In this document: positions 43,698 to 48,518 of the stretch, one piece after another
Position numbering within the stretch: the stretch's first letter is position 1
How the letters are laid out: every line of letters begins with the position of its first letter
Assembly (NCBI GenBank): GCA_041581635.1
Contig: JBFICW010000019.1
Location: 1 to 48,518 of the forward strand
Reading direction: 5' to 3'
From: Porticoccus sp041581635
GTDB lineage: Bacteria > Pseudomonadota > Gammaproteobacteria > Pseudomonadales > Porticoccaceae
DNA: 48,518 nt
Translations under genes and position numbers: made by a program
Notes under the pieces: model-generated
What the model was told of the DNA's origin: nothing
The model's database searches: none
The model's input: only the letters and a program-made list of their open reading frames with translations

Positions 43698-44678
43698 TTA
43701 AATTTTTACGATGACTCGACCCCGTATTTTTCCGTCCATCAGGTCTTGAGCCGAAGACACCACGTCATCAAGTCCAATTTCCTGGGTAATAACCTCATAA
43801 TCTTCTGGTTTCAGCAGTTCACTTAAACGCTGCCAAGCTTCTACACGGTCCTCTTTCGGGCGCATTACGCTGTCTATACCAATCAATTTAATACCGCGAA
43901 GAATGAAAGGGGCAACGGAGGCGGGAAAGTCCATGCCTTGAGCTAGACCACAGGCAGTGACTACACCATTATATTTGGTACTGGCACAGGCATTCGCCAG
44001 GGTATGACTACCGACGCAATCGATGACACCAGCCCAGCGTTCTTTCTGCAAAGGCTTGCCGGGTTCAGACAAGCTTTGACGGTCAATCAACTCACTGGCT
44101 CCCAGGCCTTTCAGATGGTCACTTTGGTCCATTCTTCCCGTTGATGCGACAACGCGGTAGCCCAAAGCATGCAGTAAACGGATCGCAAAATTACCCACCC
44201 CGCCGTTGGCACCTGTCACCAGAATATCGCCTGAATCCGGGGTTACGCCTTGTTTCTCGAGGGCCAACACCGACAGCATTGCGGTATAACCTGCGGTGCC
44301 TACCGCCATCGCCTGCCTGGCATCGATACCTTTTGGCAAAGGGATTAACCACTCACTGTTAAGCCGAGCCCTTTCCGCTAAGCCACCCCAGTGTACCTCA
44401 CCAACACCAAACCCATTCAGCAGCACCCAGTCTCCCTCGGCGAACGCATTGGAGTCGCTTTGAGCCACTCGGCCGACTAAGTCAATTCCCGGCACCATGG
44501 GAAACTTGCGAACCACAGGGCCTTTTCCGGTGATGGCTAAGCCATCTTTATAATTAAGTGTGCTGTATTGAACATCCACCAGCACGTCGCCTTCTGGCAA
44601 CTGTGATTCTTCAAGTTGTGTCAGTGAAGCGGTTTGTTGGCGATTCTCATCTTGTGTTATCAATAGGGCGCGAAACAT
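43698..44678 (-). CDS. acuI: Acrylyl-CoA reductase AcuI (MDR family)
   Basis: 326 residues, zinc-free medium-chain dehydrogenase of the YhdH/AcuI type. Seen: SLTQLEESQLPEGDVLVDVQYSTLNYKD in pieces, MVPGIDLVGRV, GTAGYTAMLSVLALE, nucleotide loop VTGANGGVGNFAIRLL and VASTGRMDQSDHL with NADP-type Ser/Thr-Arg. AcuI reduces acryloyl-CoA to propionyl-CoA in DMSP/acrylate and 3-hydroxypropionate metabolism. Adjacent acuR supports this name over the generic quinone oxidoreductase label. A TAGAC-N5-GTCTA dyad lies 13 bp upstream of the ATG. Confidence 0.92.
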   Translation of the reverse strand: MFRALLITQDENRQQTASLTQLEESQLPEGDVLVDVQYSTLNYKDGLAITGKGPVVRKFPMVPGIDLVGRVAQSDSNAFAEGDWVLLNGFGVGEVHWGGLAERARLNSEWLIPLPKGIDARQAMAVGTAGYTAMLSVLALEKQGVTPDSGDILVTGANGGVGNFAIRLLHALGYRVVASTGRMDQSDHLKGLGASELIDRQSLSEPGKPLQKERWAGVIDCVGSHTLANACASTKYNGVVTACGLAQGMDFPASVAPFILRGIKLIGIDSVMRPKEDRVEAWQRLSELLKPEDYEVITQEIGLDDVVSSAQDLMDGKIRGRVIVKI

Positions 44679-44690
44679 AACTTCTCCTTT

Positions 44691-44705
44691 TAGACCATCT
44701 GTCTA
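44691..44705. promoter_or_regulatory. Putative AcuR operator upstream of acuI
   Basis: TAGACCATCTGTCTA: inverted TAGAC/GTCTA arms around 5 bp. It is almost identical to the copy upstream of acuR at 45465-45479, with 13 of 15 bases shared. Confidence 0.62.
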
Positions 44706-44760
44706 TTTAATTACCAAAAAAAACCAAACAATGATCGGTTTGGCCTGTTTTTTATCTGAA

Positions 44761-45423
44761 CTATTTGCTATCCATAGCACGAATAAAAAAATTGATAAAA
44801 ACTCTGAGCGGCTGAATATCTTGTACCAACCGCGCTCTATGCACGGCACCTTCCCACCCCATCCAAAAAGCCTGGGCCAGCTCAGCAACATTCTCTACCG
44901 TAGTGATATCACCCCGCCGTTGTGCCTCAACAAGGCAACCAGCCACTCTGTTTTGCCAGCTCTGGTAGGTGTCTTGAAGGTGCTCGCGAAAAACTGTGGG
45001 TAACAGTGTCGATTCCTGTTCGAGATTACCGATCAAGCAACCTCGCTTGAAATTATGTCGCATGATGCCCTCTTGAGTTTCATGGGCAAAGCGTTGTAAA
45101 CGTTCCAGCGGCGGGTAAGCCTCATCCAGCAAAAAACGATCTAACTTGGCTTCGAAATACTGGCGGTATCGCATTAACACCGCAATGCCAAACGCTTCTT
45201 TACTGGCGAAATAGTGATAAAACGAACCTTTCGGCACACCGACAGATCGCAGGATAGTTTCAATGCCACTGCGCGTAAAACCGGATTCGGTCAAGACAAC
45301 CATACCCGCCCGTATCAGCGACTCCCGCGTATCCAAGGCGTCGTTCGGCTGCTTTTTAGGACGGCCACGACGCGGTTTTACCTGAGCGTTAGCCACATTT
45401 TTTTCTTCTAGCGTTGTCAGCAC
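44761..45423 (-). CDS. acuR: TetR-family repressor AcuR
   Basis: 220 residues. N-terminal tail KPRRGRPKK, then the TetR helix-turn-helix (residues ~30-75): SLIRAGMVVLTESGF, SGIETILRSVGVPKGSFYHYFASKEAFG. The C-terminal part has HNFKRGCLIGNLEQE and AELAQAFWMGWEGAVHRARL, close to AcuR of Rhodobacter, which senses acrylate and represses acuI. The start is GTG at 45423 with AAGG upstream. Probably autoregulated through the dyad at 45465-45479. Confidence 0.88.
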   Translation of the reverse strand: MLTTLEEKNVANAQVKPRRGRPKKQPNDALDTRESLIRAGMVVLTESGFTRSGIETILRSVGVPKGSFYHYFASKEAFGIAVLMRYRQYFEAKLDRFLLDEAYPPLERLQRFAHETQEGIMRHNFKRGCLIGNLEQESTLLPTVFREHLQDTYQSWQNRVAGCLVEAQRRGDITTVENVAELAQAFWMGWEGAVHRARLVQDIQPLRVFINFFIRAMDSK

Positions 45424-45464
45424 TCTAATACCTTTATCTGATGATTTGTCTATTTTAGCTATTT

Positions 45465-45479
45465 TAGACCGACTGTCTA
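45465..45479. promoter_or_regulatory. Putative AcuR operator upstream of acuR
   Basis: TAGACCGACTGTCTA, sharing TAGACC-N2-CTGTCTA with the acuI copy. It lies 42 bp upstream of the acuR start. A further half-site TTGTCTA is at 45447-45453. Confidence 0.62.
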
Positions 45480-45689
45480 GTTAAATAGAGTCATGAATCA
45501 GCCAGACAACGACACCCACATGATACGGCTTCTACAAATCAACCACGCTATCGAGCTGGTTGATTAAAAAGGTGGTGCATTTATTTAACCCAGTAGCGGT
45601 AGATACCACATTACAAAACGCTACGATCCGATTAACGGTTCAGCATATAATTGCAGCAACCCAGCATTCACCCCCTTGAAGTAGACGCC

Positions 45690-46163
45690 ATGTTTGAACA
45701 TATACTGCCTGCCCTGTTTATCTTTTCGGCTTTTTTTGTCACCAGTTTGCTGATCAGCCATGCCTTAAAAAAGTTCGGTTCGCATGTTGATACCTCATCG
45801 TCTGAGGTGTTTCGCCTGCTTTCTAATTCACAGAAAGCCGTTTTAATTTTTATCGGTGTGGTATTAGCCCTATCTGAACTGGGTTTTGATGTTTCTGCAT
45901 TAGTGGCGGGCCTGGGATTAACGGGGTTTGCGTTAGGATTTGCCCTGAAAGATGCCATATCCAATCTAGTGGCCGGGATGATGATTGTTATCTATAAGCC
46001 CATCGAGCTTGGCCATATTATTGAAATATCGGGCACCAAAGGAAAGGTGATCAATATTAATCTTCGCTATATTACGATCCAGTCCGATGCGGTGGTTAAT
46101 CTGGTGCCAAACTCCTTGTTTTTAAGTAACAAACTTTCCATTATCGACAAAAACGGCGAGTAG
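45690..46163 (+). CDS. Short MscS-family mechanosensitive channel
   Basis: 157 residues from ATG 45690; an upstream start at 45651 would add 13. TM segments at about 6-25 and 48-67, followed by the pore-lining helix VAGLGLTGFALGFALKDAISN with conserved Gly/Ala packing. The start of the beta domain is IYKPIELGHIIEISGTKGKV and NLVPNSLFLSN. It ends where the cytoplasmic C-terminal cage domain of full MscS (286 aa) would begin, so it is a minimal channel or a truncated gene. Ribosome-binding site weak. Confidence 0.85.
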   Translation: MFEHILPALFIFSAFFVTSLLISHALKKFGSHVDTSSSEVFRLLSNSQKAVLIFIGVVLALSELGFDVSALVAGLGLTGFALGFALKDAISNLVAGMMIVIYKPIELGHIIEISGTKGKVININLRYITIQSDAVVNLVPNSLFLSNKLSIIDKNGE

Positions 46164-46371
46164 AAAAAACCAGCAATGTAGGAACTGATAACAACCAAAA
46201 CAGGGTTACGCTGCCGCTCATCACCCCCCGCTTCTCAAGCTTCTTTTCGCTCATACCGCCTTTGTCTATCACTTCGATTTTTTATCCCTAAACAGTCCAA
46301 GCATTATCTGATGCTTGGCTCTCCCAGGATTTATTATTAGTAGGTAACGGTTATTTAAGAAGGGAACAACG

Positions 46372-46851
46372 ATGAGTATTCCAGCTCGTGTTGCGAGCTA
46401 TCTAAACGATCAGCACATTGAATATGATCTGGTTGAACATCCTCATACCAGCACAACGGTAGGCTCGGCTATTACAGCCCGTGTTTCTCCTAACACTGTC
46501 GCCAAAGCGGTTGTACTGGAAGATCATGACAACCGTCATTTGATGGCAATACTGCCCGCCAACCACAAGATCAAACTGCATAAATTGAACCACAATCTGG
46601 ATATGAATCTGCATTTAGCCAATGAAAATGAGTTATACCAGATGTTCGACGATTGCGAAGAAGGTGCGGTGCCGGCTTTGGGTCAAGCCTATAACATGAA
46701 TTCAATTTACGACGAAGCTCTGGATCAACTGGACGACGTCTATTTTGAAGCAGGCGATCATGAAACATTGGTTCACCTGACCAAAGCACAGTTTGGCAAG
46801 CTAATGAGCAACACAAAACACAGCAGGTTTAGCACTGAGACTTATTATTAA
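46372..46851 (+). CDS. YbaK/prolyl-tRNA deacylase-like protein
   Basis: 159 residues, YbaK/EbsC fold: HPHTSTTVGSAITARVSPNTVAKAVVLEDHDNR shows the conserved substrate-pocket region with Lys, then LMAILPANHKIKLHKL. Family members hydrolyse mischarged aminoacyl-tRNAs; the specific amino acid cannot be read. An additional C-terminal part (YMNSIYDEALDQLDDVYFEAGDHETLVHL) completes the domain. AAGGGAAC precedes ATG 46372. Convergent with moaA. Confidence 0.88.
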   Translation: MSIPARVASYLNDQHIEYDLVEHPHTSTTVGSAITARVSPNTVAKAVVLEDHDNRHLMAILPANHKIKLHKLNHNLDMNLHLANENELYQMFDDCEEGAVPALGQAYNMNSIYDEALDQLDDVYFEAGDHETLVHLTKAQFGKLMSNTKHSRFSTETYY

Positions 46852-46991
46852 TCACCACTGATTAACGGCCTCACCGCTATTTTCTGTCAGCGTACTCAAT
46901 GGATTGAGTGATCTAATTTTGATTAGAGGGGTGGCGTTGTTTCAAATAAAACCAAGCTTTTCCCTAACAACAAAGTCGTTTTCTATTGGGG

Positions 46992-47996
46992 TTAGCCACC
47001 GGTCATATTCATCAGTCGCACTACTTGAGGTTGATCATCATCGTAGAAATAATGACGCTCTGGTTTGATATCCATTGCCTTGATAATAGTGGTTTTTAGC
47101 TTATCCATATCACCAGGGTAACGGCGCATCACAGCTTTAAGGTCTACAGAGTGTTCATTACCCAGACAGAGTAATAATCGCCCTTCGCTAGTCACGCGCA
47201 CCCGGTTACAGGTATCGCAAAAGTTATGGCTGTTTGGCGAGATAAACCCGATGCGAATATTGCTATCGGCTAAACGGTAGTAGCGCGAAGGTCCCGCGCT
47301 GGTTTCGGCACTGGGAACCAATGTATAAGCTGTATTGATCACATCACGAATTTCTTCGCTGGTCACCATGGTGCCCTGCCTGTCTCGACAACCGATGTCT
47401 CCCATGGGCATTTCTTCGATAAAACTGATATCCAGTCCTTTCTCGAGAGCAAACTCGACCAAGGGAATGATTTCATCATCATTCTTGCCGCGAACGATGA
47501 CGCTGTTGAGTTTGATTCGTTCAATACCCGCCGCTTGGGCTGCCTCGATACCCTTTAATACTTTTTCGAGCTTTCCGGTACGAGTGATAGCCTCAAACCG
47601 CTCTGGGCACAGAGAGTCGATGCTGATATTAATACGTGAGACGCCGGCCTCCGCTAGTTGAGACGACATATTCTCGAGCTGGGAGCCATTGGTCGTGAGT
47701 AGCAATTCGTCCAGACCATCGAGATTGCCAAGGTCGCTGATCAGTGACTGGACGTTTTTACGTACCAGTGGCTCACCACCGGCCAGCCGGATTTTGTTCA
47801 CCCCCAGTTCGACAAAGGCCTTACCAAGAAAAGCCATCTCTTCGAGCGTCAGCAACTGTTGCCGTGGCAGGAACGTCATATCTTCAGACATACAGTAGAT
47901 ACAACGGAAGTCACAACGGTCTGTCACCGACAACCGGAGGTAATTAACGGTTCGCCCAAATTTGTCTGTCAGCGATGATAATTCAGTTTGCGACAC
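46992..47996 (-). CDS. moaA: GTP 3',8-cyclase MoaA
   Basis: Radical SAM enzyme starting Moco synthesis from GTP. 334 residues: N-terminal 4Fe-4S motif CDFRCIYC, the SAM-binding GGEPLVRKNV, and the C-terminal cluster CDTCNRVRVTSEGRLLLC. It ends in ...MTGG, with the conserved Gly-Gly tail that reaches the active site. Start GTG 47996. It is 8.5 kb away from moaC-D-E and divergent from the porin gene, with which it shares a 291-bp upstream region. Confidence 0.96.
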   Translation of the reverse strand: MSQTELSSLTDKFGRTVNYLRLSVTDRCDFRCIYCMSEDMTFLPRQQLLTLEEMAFLGKAFVELGVNKIRLAGGEPLVRKNVQSLISDLGNLDGLDELLLTTNGSQLENMSSQLAEAGVSRINISIDSLCPERFEAITRTGKLEKVLKGIEAAQAAGIERIKLNSVIVRGKNDDEIIPLVEFALEKGLDISFIEEMPMGDIGCRDRQGTMVTSEEIRDVINTAYTLVPSAETSAGPSRYYRLADSNIRIGFISPNSHNFCDTCNRVRVTSEGRLLLCLGNEHSVDLKAVMRRYPGDMDKLKTTIIKAMDIKPERHYFYDDDQPQVVRLMNMTGG

Positions 47997-48132
47997 AGAA
48001 AGAATCCAGTATTTACCTAATCTTTAAATGGCCCTTGAATCAAGAATGATATTTCACATAGTTGACTCGACTTGCCATTCTACTCATTCAACCTAACTGA
48101 ACACCAGTTTAAATAGTCTGCCTGTTAATTCG

Positions 48133-48146
48133 TTGATCAAGGTCAA
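48133..48146. promoter_or_regulatory. Anr/FNR-type box between moaA and porin
   Basis: TTGAT-CAAG-GTCAA matches TTGAT-N4-ATCAA at 9 of 10. It could serve the divergent moaA, the porin gene, or both. Confidence 0.6.
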
Positions 48147-48235
48147 CAGCCCTACGCTAAAGACCTGATAATTTAACCCTGAAGCGAGAAAAAAGCTTCA
48201 GAAACAGATAGTTACCTACAAGGTGGCATCCATCC

Positions 48236-48251
48236 TACCTCCTTAGTAGTA
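48236..48251. promoter_or_regulatory. NarL 7-2-7 site upstream of porin
   Basis: TACCTCC-TT-AGTAGTA, the third copy of the same layout (others at 18775 and 27183). It lies 36 bp before the porin ATG. A weaker 7-2-7-like sequence, TACCTAC-AA-GGTGGCA, is at 48213-48228. Confidence 0.6.
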
Positions 48252-48287
48252 GCTTTAATGATTTATCTGGTATTGGGGAATACGCAC

Positions 48288-48518
48288 ATGAAAAATGCTG
48301 TTGGAAAAGGGCCTAAGTGCAAATTATTAACTGCGGCGATTTCCGCTGTAGTTTTTGGTTTTGCCAGCCAAGCAATTGCTGAAGAGCAAACCACACTAAA
48401 AGATGCCATCACAGACGGCAAACTTAATTTTAACCTCCGTTATCGCTATGAAAATGTTGATGACGATGCACGCCCTGACGAAGCACACGCTTCAACCGTA
48501 CGCGCACGCTTAACCTAT
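48288..48518 (+). CDS. Outer-membrane porin, 5' part
   Basis: Open frame running off the window; 77 residues visible. Signal peptide of ~31 residues ending FASQAIAEE, then KDAITDGKLNFNLRYRYE, a beta-strand start typical of outer-membrane porins with alternating aromatic residues. GGGGAA precedes ATG 48288. Regulatory sites for nitrate and low oxygen lie upstream, so a nitrate- or anaerobiosis-responsive porin is inferred. The family (alginate-export-like or general porin) cannot be fixed from this fragment. Confidence 0.78.
   Translation, partial: MKNAVGKGPKCKLLTAAISAVVFGFASQAIAEEQTTLKDAITDGKLNFNLRYRYENVDDDARPDEAHASTVRARLTY

Noticed and set aside
46297..46318. 8-bp stem hairpin between the MscS and YbaK-type genes
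   Set aside because: No T-run follows and the stem is 130 bp past the MscS stop; too weak to call a terminator.
47997..48287. Moco riboswitch upstream of moaA
   Set aside because: I looked for the conserved stems of the Moco motif and did not find them; only the NarL and FNR-type sites are supported.

Overview
The window reads as a chromosomal segment of a marine-type gammaproteobacterium (Pseudomonadales/Cellvibrionales/Oceanospirillales-like). This rests on gene content: a FimX-like protein, serB beside an AhpA/YtjB-family gene, a MerR-controlled leucine-degradation (liu) operon, a Pseudomonas-style narK1K2GHJI operon with a linked parvulin gene, and an AcuR/AcuI pair. The species cannot be named from sequence alone. 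No rRNA, tRNA, CRISPR array or transposase was seen. The first and last genes run off the window ends.

Layout. 1-3.7 kb: 3' end of a fimX-like gene, serB (-), and an AhpA/YtjB-family membrane gene (+). 3.7-7.9 kb: a 40-bp perfect palindrome, then liuR-liuA-liuB-liuC (+). The MCC alpha subunit (liuD) is not here, and HMG-CoA lyase (liuE) lies 33 kb away. 8-22 kb: the nitrate-respiration block, with narK1-narK2-narG-narH-narJ-narI and a PpiC-type gene (-) divergent from narX-narL-ubiT (+). 22-24.5 kb: small, mostly unrecognised genes, including two divergent modules that each pair an XRE regulator with a related small protein. 24.5-27 kb: ubiV, ubiU and uspA (-). 27-30.7 kb: a second NarK/NasA-type transporter and a PP2C-Ser/Thr kinase fusion. 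30.7-38.5 kb: molybdenum genes (moaB-moeA on +; moaC-moaD-moaE-modA-modB-modC on -), interrupted by an RNA-processing-type metallo-beta-lactamase gene and an OsmC gene. 38.5-41.5 kb: glycerate kinase, a phosphoribosyltransferase and liuE. 41.9-43.6 kb: three small accessory genes that look like integron cassettes without an integrase, with one apparently complete attC. 43.7-48.5 kb: acuI and acuR with matching operators, a short MscS, a YbaK-type deacylase, moaA, and the start of an outer-membrane porin.

How it works together. Most of 8-48 kb can be read as support for anaerobic nitrate respiration: uptake and exchange (NarK1, NarK2, third NarK), reduction (NarGHI, matured by NarJ), sensing (NarXL), oxygen-independent ubiquinone synthesis (UbiT/U/V), molybdate uptake (ModABC) and molybdenum cofactor synthesis (MoaA/B/C/D/E, MoeA). 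Putative NarL sites with one 7-2-7 layout lie in front of narK1, the second narK and the porin. Anr/FNR-type boxes occur in front of narK1, the second narK, uspA and the porin. In the two narK promoters the NarL and Anr sites are about 53 bp apart.
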